Assembly (NCBI RefSeq): GCF_024129735.1
Contig: NZ_JAMXXK010000024.1
Span: 1 to 48,728, forward strand
Length of the DNA stretch: 48,728 nt
Direction: 5' to 3'
Source of the DNA: Acinetobacter lwoffii
Lineage (GTDB): Bacteria > Pseudomonadota > Gammaproteobacteria > Pseudomonadales > Moraxellaceae
The notes beneath the pieces are model-generated. The model searched no databases. It had not been told where the DNA came from and was given only the letters and a program-made list of their open reading frames with translations. Made by a program: the position numbers and the translations under genes. Shown one piece after another: positions 35,840-44,290 of this stretch (within the stretch, counting starts at the first letter, position 1; the number at the start of each line of letters is the position of its first letter).

Positions 35840-36550
35840 AACTCTTTCCCATTCTTTTTTTAATAGTTTTTGAATGTTTTGTACAAGAGTTTTAGAAATA
35901 AGTATTTTGCTTAATTCATCCAACTCATTATCGATAATATCTTTATTAAAGCACTTAGTAACTAGAGAGTCGATTTTTCTCATATCTGATAATATGATTT
36001 CCGATGATTCCTCCAAAGGATTTAAATATAAGGTAACTTTATGAGTAAGTTTTCTAAATTCCACTAAATAATCTATTAATGCCTCCTTACTTTGAACAGA
36101 GAAATCATTTGCTATTACTATATTCATTTTTGTTCTTACAATTAAAATTTCACTAAATAGCTCTCTAATATTATTTATCCAATCCTGTCGATGTGTAGAC
36201 TTAATCTGCATTAATTGCAAGTCTTTCTGACTTTGATAAAGTTCTCTATTAGAATTCAGTGTTTGCTCTACTGACTTTCCTATTTGCTCTAATGTTAAAT
36301 TAAAGCCTTGTTTAGTTAACTCAAAACTCTTACGTCCATACCAATAAGCAAGCCACGTTGCCAATGCACCGAAAATCAGAGCAATCACTACTGAAAGTGC
36401 AAAAGAGGAAATGGCTGTTTTATCTGTCGAAGCATTCAACTCCATGTGTGTTTTAGCAGGTTGTTGCAATACGATCGTTTGTATATTTGGTTGTTGTGGC
36501 ACTGTCCACGGAAGCTGAATCATCACTTCATTATTATTCTGCTCTGCCAC
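35825..36550 (-). CDS. Membrane-anchored helical protein of unknown family
   Basis: About 241 aa from a GTG at 36550 (a GTG at 36556 is also in frame); AAGGGG lies just upstream. After a polar N-terminus of about 45 residues there is one transmembrane helix (ISSFALSVVIALIFGALATW), then YWYGRKSFELTKQ, so the long C-terminal part should be cytoplasmic. That part is helical and probably coiled-coil, with the segment HRQDWINNIRELFSEILIVR, a W-I-x-x-x-R-E motif common in uncharacterised membrane proteins of accessory islands. The gene is AT-rich, convergent with ruvB, and lies in a position where ybgC normally follows ruvB. Possibly horizontally acquired. Function unknown. Confidence 0.72.
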   Translation of the reverse strand: MAEQNNNEVMIQLPWTVPQQPNIQTIVLQQPAKTHMELNASTDKTAISSFALSVVIALIFGALATWLAYWYGRKSFELTKQGFNLTLEQIGKSVEQTLNSNRELYQSQKDLQLMQIKSTHRQDWINNIRELFSEILIVRTKMNIVIANDFSVQSKEALIDYLVEFRKLTHKVTLYLNPLEESSEIILSDMRKIDSLVTKCFNKDIIDNELDELSKILISKTLVQNIQKLLKKEWERVKKGE

Positions 36551-36613
36551 ACCCACCCCTTTTAACTTAAATGAATTTTTATTATCAACATTCTAAACAT
36601 TTTCAAAGTATCA

Positions 36614-36653
36614 CAAAAGAAAAAGCCAACTGACCATGCCTGAATCAGTTGGC
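36614..36653 (-). terminator. Terminator of the acetamidase gene
   Basis: On the minus strand GCCAACTGA-N11-TCAGTTGGC is followed by TTTTTCTTTT. A 9-bp stem about 35 bases past the stop. Confidence 0.82.
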
Positions 36654-36686
36654 AAAAGCACAAAATAAAAAACTAAATAAAAAAAA

Positions 36687-37916
36687 TTACTTCTCTTCTT
36701 TCTTAAACTCCTTAAAATCCGCTTTACGAATCATGGCATGAATACCTTTGGTTCGATCGACCACTTGTGACACTTCAAAGTCAGTCGCAGCACTTAAGTA
36801 GGCATAGGCAATTTCTTCAGAAATGCCATATTCATTGACCAGAAAACGGATCGCTTCACGGGTGGATTTACGCATGGCTTCATCTAAGTCTTCATCCAGA
36901 CCCGGCGTAATCCAGAATTCAGCATTTTCAGCCAGCGGCTGTTTAATCTCTGCACCTGGAATTTTATCCTTGCCAGATTTAAGTAAAGTGAATTTTAAAG
37001 TCGCACGTGCCGAACCTTCCAAGGCAGTTAAAGCCACCTCACCATCACCTTGTACAAAGTGACTATCACCTGTATAGAACAAAGCACCTGGCACCTGTAC
37101 AGGATAATAGGCCGTAGCCCCTGCTCCTAATTCATTGATGTCGATATTCCCGCCATAAAATGATGGTGGCACAGAGTGCACAGGCTCACTGGTATTTGGT
37201 GCAACGCCCATCGTGCCCATAAACGGATTCAGCGGGAAACGAATCGCTTTACCAGATTCAGTTTTTAAAACGCCTTCCCATACACCATCCGCATTTTTCT
37301 CAATTGGGGTAAAAATGGACACGTTGCCATAAGCATCAGGATTGGCTGGAGATGCATGCTCATGTTTCTGACGTTTCGGGAATTCGGGTAAGGTTCCTTT
37401 GCCATGACGGTTTGAAATCACGCCATAAGGTACACGCGGTTCAACTTTTAAAATCTCCACCTTTAGAATATCGCCCGGCATTGCCCCTTCTACATAGACA
37501 GGCCCGGTAATAATGTGTGGTCCATCTTTATGGAAATCATGTTTCAATTTGGAATTCGTGATCAGCTTGGCTTCATCCAATACATGCTCAGGCTTGACGC
37601 CTTTTGATGTGAAATATTTCTCTGCATTGCGGCCTTGATCTTCCAGCAGCCCTTCATGCGAAACTGTATCGAAAGTAACTGTGCTACCTGAAGGGACAGT
37701 CAAGACAGGTTTTGCATCTTTATTTGGCAGATAACCCCAAGTAATCGTATTTAAGGTACTCGGCACATAATAATGACCTTTATATTCACCACTTTTGAGT
37801 AATGTCGGTTTATTTTCCAGCTGTTTCAGTATCTTAAAGTCTTCAGCCCATAGGCTTGTCGAAATAAAACTTAAGCTTGAAGCCACTGCCAGAGATAAAG
37901 CCAAAGGTTTTAACAT
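36687..37916 (-). CDS. Exported acetamidase/formamidase-family amidohydrolase
   Basis: A 409-aa FmdA/AmdA-family protein that would release ammonia from formamide, acetamide or a similar short amide. Family blocks: VPSGSTVTFDTVSHEG, GPHIITGPVYVEGAMPGDILKVEIL, the MGTMGVAPNT and VHSVPPSFYGGNIDINELGAGA segments, and GDSHFVQGDGEV. From ATG 37916 the product starts with a signal peptide (MLKPLALSLAVASSLSFIST to WAEDF), so it should act in the periplasm. The best-known formamidases are cytoplasmic. An ATG at 37934 is in frame too. It is divergent from an exported M20 hydrolase at 38280; together they suggest extracytoplasmic amide breakdown for nitrogen. Confidence 0.87.
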   Translation of the reverse strand: MLKPLALSLAVASSLSFISTSLWAEDFKILKQLENKPTLLKSGEYKGHYYVPSTLNTITWGYLPNKDAKPVLTVPSGSTVTFDTVSHEGLLEDQGRNAEKYFTSKGVKPEHVLDEAKLITNSKLKHDFHKDGPHIITGPVYVEGAMPGDILKVEILKVEPRVPYGVISNRHGKGTLPEFPKRQKHEHASPANPDAYGNVSIFTPIEKNADGVWEGVLKTESGKAIRFPLNPFMGTMGVAPNTSEPVHSVPPSFYGGNIDINELGAGATAYYPVQVPGALFYTGDSHFVQGDGEVALTALEGSARATLKFTLLKSGKDKIPGAEIKQPLAENAEFWITPGLDEDLDEAMRKSTREAIRFLVNEYGISEEIAYAYLSAATDFEVSQVVDRTKGIHAMIRKADFKEFKKEEK

Positions 37917-38279
37917 GTGTTCAATTTCCGTCATAAAAAATATTACGAAAGAGTGAATGCAATCTAAGTGCCAAAATAAGTTTAAGAGGTTTAAAAAATC
38001 TTCACTTCATTCAGATTATTGATATAGAGGTAATCGTTTTTATCCCTTTTTAGCCTGAAATTCTTATAATTTTCATACCTTATAAATATAAAAAATCAAT
38101 TTAGATACATATTTTTACAATGTAAAAGAGCAAGTAAAGCTCTTTGAGAACAGATATTAACACCCAGAATACCTTTAAAGTATCAAAAAATACTTAGAGG
38201 GTTTTGGTCGAAATTAGATCAGTATGCCATCCTAAAGAATCACTTTAACCATTTCAAATTCTTGAGGTTCTCCCGAAGT
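37917..38279. other. Divergent promoter region, acetamidase / M20 hydrolase
   Basis: 363 AT-rich bases. A hairpin AAAGAGC-AAGTAAA-GCTCTTT lies at 38125-38145. No gene; promoters for both flanking genes must be here, but I cannot place them with confidence. Confidence 0.5.
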
Positions 38280-39629
38280 ATGAACATGTATAAGCAGATA
38301 TCCCTTTGTCTCCCTCTTCTTTTCTGTAGCCAGTTCAGTCTGGCCGACTGGATTGATGACTCTGTACACGCTGCTGAAGCACACACCATCAAACTACGAC
38401 AGCATATCCACCAGCACCCAGAACTGGGGAATATGGAATTCAAAACCTCGGAGCTGGTCCAAAAAGAATTAAAATCCTACGGCATTGAAGTACGTAAAGG
38501 CTATGCCAAAACCGGTGTAATCGGTGTATTAAAAGGTGCAAAAACCGGCCCTGTGATGGCCTTACGCGCAGATATGGATGCCTTGCCAATCAAGGAAACT
38601 GCACCCGTGCCTTTCGCCAGCAAACAAAAAGCGATTTATCAAGGCAAAGAATCTTATGTGATGCATGCCTGTGGTCATGATGCACATACTGCGATGTTAT
38701 TAGGTGCAGCCAAAGTGCTGGCCGCCAATAAAGATAAAATTGCGGGTACAGTGGTGTTTGTATTCCAGCCGGCTGAAGAAGGTGGTGCCGATATTGATAA
38801 CTTTACTCATGGCGATCAGATTGGTTCCCGCAAAATGATTGCCGATGGTGCCTTGAACAGTCCAAAACCTGAAGTGATTTTCGGGATGCATGTCATGGCA
38901 GGCATGCCAAGCGGCAATATCTTCTACAAAGATGGTGCGATTTTAAACAGTGCCGATCATTTACGTATTCAGGTCAATGGTAGTCAGGTGCATGGCTCCA
39001 TGCCTTGGGCAGGTAAAGACCCAATTTATGCCTCTGCCCAGATGGTCACCAATTTACAAAGCCTGATCAGCCGTAAAGCTGACTTGACTAAAGGGATGGG
39101 TGTGGTGAGTATTGGCAGCATTCAGGGCGGCACCACCGGCAACGTCATTCCAGATCAGGTCAATATGGTCGGGACTATTCGTTCCAATAGTGAAGATGTA
39201 CGTCAGGGCATTTTAAAAGACTTGCCGAAAATGCTGGAACACAATGCCGCAGCCAATGACGTTAAGGTGAAAGTCGAAATTGCACCTTATGCACCAGTGA
39301 CCACCAATGATAAAACCTTGACTGAATTGATGCGCCCAACCTTGGCGAGCGTGCATGATGAAGATAAATTGCATGTTTTAGACAACAATGCCAGCGCCAG
39401 TGAAGATTTTGCTTATTATGGCCAGCTCATGCCATCGCTCTTCGTTTTTGTTGGTGCCACACCAGCAGATCAAGATCCGGCAAAAGCCGCACCCAACCAT
39501 AACCCGAATTTCATTGTCGATGATGCGACCTTGAAAACCGGGGTCGAAAGCCATGTCCGTTTTATTCTGGACTATCCAAAAGTAGCTGAGCAGGTTCAGG
39601 CCAACTGGAAACAGAAAAATAAAGGCTAA
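38280..39629 (+). CDS. Exported M20-family amidohydrolase (HipO/IAA-amino-acid hydrolase type)
   Basis: A 449-aa metallohydrolase that removes an acyl group from N-acyl amino acids or related amides. Zinc-binding motifs: MHACGHDAHTAMLLGAA, PAEEGGADID and GMHVMAGMPSG; the early LRADMDALPI and the dimerisation domain (VHGSMPWAGKDPIYASAQMV) are typical. A signal peptide (MNMYKQISLCLPLLFCSQFSLA) precedes DWIDDSVHAAE, so it is periplasmic, in contrast to most HipO relatives. Start ATG 38280 or 38286; both keep the signal. It is divergent from the exported acetamidase. A 15-bp stem hairpin follows at 39637. Confidence 0.88.
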   Translation: MNMYKQISLCLPLLFCSQFSLADWIDDSVHAAEAHTIKLRQHIHQHPELGNMEFKTSELVQKELKSYGIEVRKGYAKTGVIGVLKGAKTGPVMALRADMDALPIKETAPVPFASKQKAIYQGKESYVMHACGHDAHTAMLLGAAKVLAANKDKIAGTVVFVFQPAEEGGADIDNFTHGDQIGSRKMIADGALNSPKPEVIFGMHVMAGMPSGNIFYKDGAILNSADHLRIQVNGSQVHGSMPWAGKDPIYASAQMVTNLQSLISRKADLTKGMGVVSIGSIQGGTTGNVIPDQVNMVGTIRSNSEDVRQGILKDLPKMLEHNAAANDVKVKVEIAPYAPVTTNDKTLTELMRPTLASVHDEDKLHVLDNNASASEDFAYYGQLMPSLFVFVGATPADQDPAKAAPNHNPNFIVDDATLKTGVESHVRFILDYPKVAEQVQANWKQKNKG

Positions 39630-39636
39630 TCTTCTA

Positions 39637-39678
39637 TTACTAAAATGCGCGCCTTCATGGACTCGCGCATTTTAGTAA
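39637..39678. terminator. 15-bp perfect stem-loop after the M20 gene
   Basis: TTACTAAAATGCGCG-N12-CGCGCATTTTAGTAA. A very stable hairpin 7 bases after the stop, with A/T tracts within the arms but no T-run after it. Functions as a terminator or mRNA stabiliser. Confidence 0.7.
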
Positions 39679-39895
39679 CTGCTGCTGTTTCATAAATGAG
39701 CTGTTAAGCGCTCAGTACTTCTTCTTGGCGACTTCTCTCCAGATTTGACACCTTGTGCCATTGGTCTCAAGACTCACAATGCTAAACTTTGAACCGCTAA
39801 ATTGCTTGACTGTTGGCAGGAATCCGGCAAACTCTAATCCCTCTCCTGCATCTAAAAACAAGCAAAAATTTCGAAAATCTGCATGGAACAAAACT

Positions 39896-40303
39896 ATGGC
39901 GAATCACTTTGAATTCAATATCCGCGTTTATATTGAAGATACTGATGCGGGTGGCATTGTCTATCACGCCAATCATATTCGCTATATGGAACGTACCCGT
40001 ACCGAATGGTTACGTGCCGCTGGAGTGAGCCATTACTGGCATCAGACAGACTACAATTTTGTGGTGCATAAAATTAATGTCAAATACATGCGTCCGATCC
40101 TGATGGATGATTTAATTACTGTTACGGCACGTGTCATTTCATGTAAAGCTTCATCATTTGTATTGCAACAAAATATTTATCGTGGTGAAATCATGCTTGC
40201 ATCAGGTGAGGTTGAGTTGGCATGTATCAGTGCAGAGATGCGACCACGTCGACTCCCGGATGAAATCCGCGAACTAATTCAAAAAGAATTGGAACAAGAC
40301 TAA
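39896..40303 (+). CDS. ybgC: Tol-Pal-associated acyl-CoA thioesterase
   Basis: A 135-aa hotdog-fold thioesterase that hydrolyses acyl-CoA or acyl-ACP and is the usual first gene of the tol-pal cluster. The active-site segment RVYIEDTDAGGIVYHANHIRYMERTR contains the catalytic Asp of the 4-hydroxybenzoyl-CoA thioesterase type. Start ATG 39896 (MANHFEFNIRVY) is chosen from family length; the frame stays open to 39755 but that part is not conserved-looking. tolQ begins 27 bases after the stop. Confidence 0.94.
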   Translation: MANHFEFNIRVYIEDTDAGGIVYHANHIRYMERTRTEWLRAAGVSHYWHQTDYNFVVHKINVKYMRPILMDDLITVTARVISCKASSFVLQQNIYRGEIMLASGEVELACISAEMRPRRLPDEIRELIQKELEQD

Positions 40304-40330
40304 AAAAATTTATTGGCACACGTAACAACT

Positions 40331-41029
40331 ATGGCGACTCAGTTAGAATCATCTCTTCAAGTTTCAGATCTTATTTTACAAGCAAGCCCTGTCGTACAAC
40401 TGGTGATGCTTTCTCTCCTGTTAGCCTCAATATATAGCTGGTATCTGATTGCCAGGCTCTATATGAATTATAAAAAAGCCCAGGCCGATGATGAACATTT
40501 CCAGAAAATCTTCTGGTCTGGTGCTGAGCTGAATACCCTGTATAACAATGCACAACTCAACTCCAAACGCACTGGCCTTGAAGATATTTTCTATCAGGGT
40601 CTGGGCGAGTTCCTGAAACTGAAAAAACGCCATGCGCCGACTGCCCAGTCGATTGAAGGAACAGAGCGTATTCTGCGTGTCGGTTTAAGCCGTGACCAAG
40701 GTCATCTGGAACAAGGTCTGGGTGCATTGGCAAGTATTGGTTCTGTTGCACCTTATGTTGGTCTGTTCGGTACAGTCTGGGGCATCATGAACGCCTTTAT
40801 TGGCCTGGCAGATGTTGATCAGGTGACACTGGCGACGGTCGCACCCGGTATTGCAGAAGCCTTGATTGCAACTGCGATCGGTCTGTTTGCAGCCATTCCA
40901 GCGGTATTGGCCTTTAACCACTTCACGGCCAAAGGTGAAACGGTCTACTCTGACCGTGCGCTGTTTGCCGAAGAAATGGTGGCGCTATTGCAACGTCAGT
41001 CTGTGGGCGTAACTCAGGACAAAGACTAA
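40331..41029 (+). CDS. tolQ: Tol-Pal system protein TolQ
   Basis: Inner-membrane proton-channel subunit of the Tol motor (ExbB/MotA family), 232 aa. Three membrane helices are visible: VVQLVMLSLLLASIYSWYLI, ALASIGSVAPYVGLFGTVWGIMNAF and TVAPGIAEALIATAIGLFAAIPAVLAFN. The G-L-F-G-T-V-W-G-I-M and E-A-L-x-x-T-A-x-G-L motifs are diagnostic. The start is ATG 40331; an in-frame start at 40313 lacks support. The stop TAA shares a base with the tolR ATG (TAATG). Confidence 0.96.
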   Translation: MATQLESSLQVSDLILQASPVVQLVMLSLLLASIYSWYLIARLYMNYKKAQADDEHFQKIFWSGAELNTLYNNAQLNSKRTGLEDIFYQGLGEFLKLKKRHAPTAQSIEGTERILRVGLSRDQGHLEQGLGALASIGSVAPYVGLFGTVWGIMNAFIGLADVDQVTLATVAPGIAEALIATAIGLFAAIPAVLAFNHFTAKGETVYSDRALFAEEMVALLQRQSVGVTQDKD

Positions 41030-41478
41030 TGGCGATTCAAGGTTCAGGACGCTTTCAGCGTATTAAAAAGCCACTAAAAAGTGACATGAATGTGGTGCCG
41101 TATATCGATGTCATGCTGGTACTTCTGGTGATCTTTATGGTCACCGCTCCGATGATTACCAGCGGTATCAAGGTTGACTTGCCTCAGGCCAACGGATTGC
41201 CGATCGAATCCAAGGACGCTCCGACCATCGTCACACTCAAAGAAGATGGTTCATATTATTTAGAATATAAAAATCAGGCGACTGGCCCAGTCACACTGGA
41301 AGAATTAACGCGTACCCTGGTTGATGCCCAAACCCAGGCACAAAATGAAAACAAGGTGCTCAATGTCGTGATCAATGGCCATAATACCCGTCCATATGGC
41401 GATGTCATGGCCTTGATGTCCAGCCTGCAGGATGCTGGCCTTTCTCAAGTCGGTTTACTGACCAAGCCATTAGAATAA
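41029..41478 (+). CDS. tolR: Tol-Pal system protein TolR
   Basis: Inner-membrane motor subunit of the ExbD/TolR family, 149 aa. A short cytoplasmic N-terminus is followed by the helix MNVVPYIDVMLVLLVIFMVTAP, in which Asp is the proton-carrying residue, and a periplasmic domain (KVDLPQANG... to SQVGLLTKPLE). The gene overlaps tolQ by one base and leads into tolA with a 3-base gap: tight co-translation. Confidence 0.96.
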   Translation: MAIQGSGRFQRIKKPLKSDMNVVPYIDVMLVLLVIFMVTAPMITSGIKVDLPQANGLPIESKDAPTIVTLKEDGSYYLEYKNQATGPVTLEELTRTLVDAQTQAQNENKVLNVVINGHNTRPYGDVMALMSSLQDAGLSQVGLLTKPLE

Positions 41479-41481
41479 AGT

Positions 41482-42747
41482 ATGAAAGACTATAAAAAGC
41501 CACCATTTCAGAAAAAAGCCATCGCACTTGGATTCACCTTAGGTATCCATGCAGTGGCTTTGGTGGGCTTACTTTATCTGGGCATGAGTAATCCCCCTGA
41601 ACCGCCAAAACAGATCAAAACCGTTCTGATCAAGCCAGAAGACCTTAAACCGGTGACTCGCGAAGAAACCGAATTTGAGGAAACTGCACATGAAAATGTC
41701 GCAGAAGAAATCACTCAAACGGCAGAACCCAGTATAGAACCTGCTCCTGTCATTCCGACAGCAGCCCCTGCTGTACCTGTGACTCCACCTGTGCCAAAAG
41801 CAGATACACAAAAAGTCCAGCAGGAACTGAAAGCGGCAGAGGCAGCACAAGCCAAGGCTGCGCAGCAAGCAGCTGAAGCAGCGAAACGTGCCGAAGCTGC
41901 TGAACAGGCGAAACAGGCAGCGGTCAAAGCCAAAGCGGATGCAGCACAAAAATCCAAGGCTGAAGCCGAAGCTGCACGCCAAGCTGAACTGAATGCACAG
42001 CGCAAAGCCGATGCTGCACAAAAAGCCAAACTGGAAGCACAGAAAAAAGCCGACCTAGCTGCCAAGCAAAAAGCGGATGCTGCAACAAAAGCCAAAGCAG
42101 AGGCTGATGCCAAACGTAAGGCTGAAGCTGCTGCTAAAGCAAAGGCAGATGCGGCAGCAAAAGCCAATAATGATGCAGCGGCGAAACGTAAAGCAGACGC
42201 TGATGCGAAAGCCAAAGCAGACGCGGCAGCTAAGGCTAAAAATGATGCAGCGGCGAAACGCAAAGCGGATGCTGATGCCAAAGCGGATGCGGCTGCTAAA
42301 GCTAAAGCCGACGCTGATGCCAAACGCAAGGCAGATGCCGACGCTAAGGCCAAAGCGGATGCAGACGCCAAGCGCAAAGCAGATGCTGAAGCAAAAGCCA
42401 GAGCTGATGCAGATGCCAAAGCTTCAGCCGCGAAACAAGCTGCTGAAGAAGCTGCACAGAAAAAAGCGGAATCAAAACGGATTGCATCCACTGCGAAGCG
42501 CGATTTTACCAATAAAGTTAAACAGGCTTGGAATACACCAGTGGGTTCATCTGGTAAAACTGCCAACGCTCGCGTCACGCTAAGTGATAGTGGTTCTGTC
42601 ATTTCTGTAGTGGTAAGTGCAAGTGATCCCGATATGAAAGCCAGTGTAGAAGCTGCAGTTCGTGCTGCTGCACCTTATCCAATGCCTTCCGATCCAGATG
42701 CACGCCGTGAAGCACGAAGCTTTACTTCAACCTTTACTGCGCAATAA
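41482..42747 (+). CDS. tolA: Cell envelope integrity protein TolA
   Basis: Links the TolQR motor to Pal across the periplasm, 421 aa. An N-terminal membrane helix (KAIALGFTLGIHAVALVGLLYLG) is followed by a proline/acid-rich stretch and a long Ala/Lys helical region, about residues 110-335. This region consists of imperfect KADADAK-type repeats (DNA low complexity at roughly 41820-42480). The C-terminal domain III (about 335-421: STAKRDFTNKVKQAWNTPVG, RVTLSDSGSVISVVV, FTSTFTAQ) binds TolB/Pal partners. The repeat length varies among relatives, so it should not be read as an error. Confidence 0.95.
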   Translation: MKDYKKPPFQKKAIALGFTLGIHAVALVGLLYLGMSNPPEPPKQIKTVLIKPEDLKPVTREETEFEETAHENVAEEITQTAEPSIEPAPVIPTAAPAVPVTPPVPKADTQKVQQELKAAEAAQAKAAQQAAEAAKRAEAAEQAKQAAVKAKADAAQKSKAEAEAARQAELNAQRKADAAQKAKLEAQKKADLAAKQKADAATKAKAEADAKRKAEAAAKAKADAAAKANNDAAAKRKADADAKAKADAAAKAKNDAAAKRKADADAKADAAAKAKADADAKRKADADAKAKADADAKRKADAEAKARADADAKASAAKQAAEEAAQKKAESKRIASTAKRDFTNKVKQAWNTPVGSSGKTANARVTLSDSGSVISVVVSASDPDMKASVEAAVRAAAPYPMPSDPDARREARSFTSTFTAQ

Positions 42748-42754
42748 AAAACGG

Positions 42755-42797
42755 AGCCATCACATAAATAATGTTGTGATGGCTTTTATTTTTTAAG
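42755..42797 (+). terminator. Terminator between tolA and tolB
   Basis: AGCCATCACA-N10-TGTGATGGCT followed by TTTATTTTTT. A 10-bp stem that should separate ybgC-tolQRA from tolB-pal; tolB then needs its own promoter in 42800-42950. Confidence 0.88.
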
Positions 42798-42949
42798 CTA
42801 AACTTCACTTTAAATTGATTAAATAATATTCACTTTTCACAGTGTCATAACAGTTTGGTCATAAATTCATGGTTTTATTCTATTAAATCCATGCGATGAT
42901 GTAGCCCAAGCACCTATACAATAAATCCGTTGATTTGAGTAAATAACGA

Positions 42950-44236
42950 ATGATGGAAAAGACTCGCAAACATCTACTCTGCCTCGCAATCATTAGCGCT
43001 TTAAGCCCTGTATTGGCAACCCAGTCCTATGCCCAATTGCATCTGGAAATTACCAAGGCACCTGAGGCAGCACCTAAAATTGCCGTTGTACCTTTCAGTC
43101 AGGATCAGAGCATTTATCCTATTGTGGAAAATGACCTGAATCGTTCTGGCCGCTTTACCAGTGCTTCAAAAAACCTGCCTGCAACAGCGACATTGAATAA
43201 TCCGAATGCAGAAGCTTGGGCATCGGCTAGTGTTCCCTATGTGGTCACCGGTTCATCCAAGACCACAGCCGATGGTTCTTTTGAAATCCAGTATCAGCTC
43301 TATGATGTCGAAAAAAAACAATATCTATTAAATGAATTGCTAACTGTTCCAGCCTCACGCACCCGTCAGGCAGCACATATGATCAGTGATGCCATCTATC
43401 AAGCATTGACCGGTATTCCTGGTGATTTTAGCGGACGTATTGCCTATGTGCTGCGCAATCCTGCTACGCCAGAACAACGCTATACCTTGCAGATTGCCGA
43501 CACCGATGGCGAACAGCCAAAGACCATTTTGACCTCACGTGATCCGATCCTTTCTCCGGCATGGACACCAGACGCCAAAAAAATCGCTTATGTGTCGTTC
43601 GAAACCAAACGCCCGGCGATTTATGTACAGGATCTGGCGACCGGACAGCGTGAAAAACTGGCCAGCTTCCGTGGTTTGAATGGCGCGCCGAGCTTCTCTC
43701 CAGATGGCAAGAGCATGCTGTTTACTGCTTCTATGCACGGCAATCCGGAAATCTACCAGATGAATCTGGAAACGCGTCAGCTACAACGTATGACCAATGA
43801 CAGTGCCATTGATACTGAAGCACGTTATTCGCCAGATGGAAAATCTTTTATTTTCACTTCTGACCGTGGTGGTTCTCCACAAATTTATCGCCATGATCTT
43901 GAATCAAGTAGCAATAAACGCCTGACCTTCCGTGGTGCATTCAATGCGCGTGGTACGCTAAGCGCAGATGGTAAAAAACTTGCATTAGTTCATCGCCCAA
44001 GCGGCAGTAACTATCGAGTTGCGGTTCAGGACATGACCTCTGGTGTGAACAACATTTTGACACCAACAACGCTGGACGAATCGCCAAGCTTCTCGCCAAA
44101 TGGCCAGATGGTGGTCTATGCCACCCGTGAAGGTGCACGCGGACTCTTGTCGATCATGTCGCTGGATGGCCGCTTCCGTATGAATTTGCCAAGTGAAACG
44201 GGCGAAGTCCGTGAACCGGCTTGGGCACCAAAATAA
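42950..44236 (+). CDS. tolB: Tol-Pal system periplasmic beta-propeller protein TolB
   Basis: Periplasmic protein binding Pal and TolA, 428 aa. A signal peptide (HLLCLAIISALSPVLATQSYA) precedes the N-terminal domain (IAVVPFSQDQSIYPIVENDLNRSGRF), then a six-bladed propeller with TolB repeats such as LSPAWTPDAKKIAYVSFE, GAPSFSPDGKSMLFTAS, EARYSPDGKSFIFTSDRGGSPQIYR and ESPSFSPNGQMVVYATRE. A terminator after tolA and a 202-base gap imply a separate promoter. pal follows 54 bases later. Confidence 0.96.
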   Translation: MMEKTRKHLLCLAIISALSPVLATQSYAQLHLEITKAPEAAPKIAVVPFSQDQSIYPIVENDLNRSGRFTSASKNLPATATLNNPNAEAWASASVPYVVTGSSKTTADGSFEIQYQLYDVEKKQYLLNELLTVPASRTRQAAHMISDAIYQALTGIPGDFSGRIAYVLRNPATPEQRYTLQIADTDGEQPKTILTSRDPILSPAWTPDAKKIAYVSFETKRPAIYVQDLATGQREKLASFRGLNGAPSFSPDGKSMLFTASMHGNPEIYQMNLETRQLQRMTNDSAIDTEARYSPDGKSFIFTSDRGGSPQIYRHDLESSSNKRLTFRGAFNARGTLSADGKKLALVHRPSGSNYRVAVQDMTSGVNNILTPTTLDESPSFSPNGQMVVYATREGARGLLSIMSLDGRFRMNLPSETGEVREPAWAPK

Positions 44237-44290
44237 GATTTTTATATTGATAAACCCTTTACCCCATAATCAAACTTCATGGAGATGAAG

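Noticed and set aside
41820..42480. Tandem repeats in tolA as a CRISPR or satellite array
   Set aside because: Repeats are in-frame Ala/Lys-rich codons of variable unit length, the normal TolA helical domain.
41715..42602. Long 295-codon minus-strand frame opposite tolA
   Set aside because: An antisense artefact of the Ala/Lys repeat codons in tolA; its sequence is a low-complexity Ala/Ser string.
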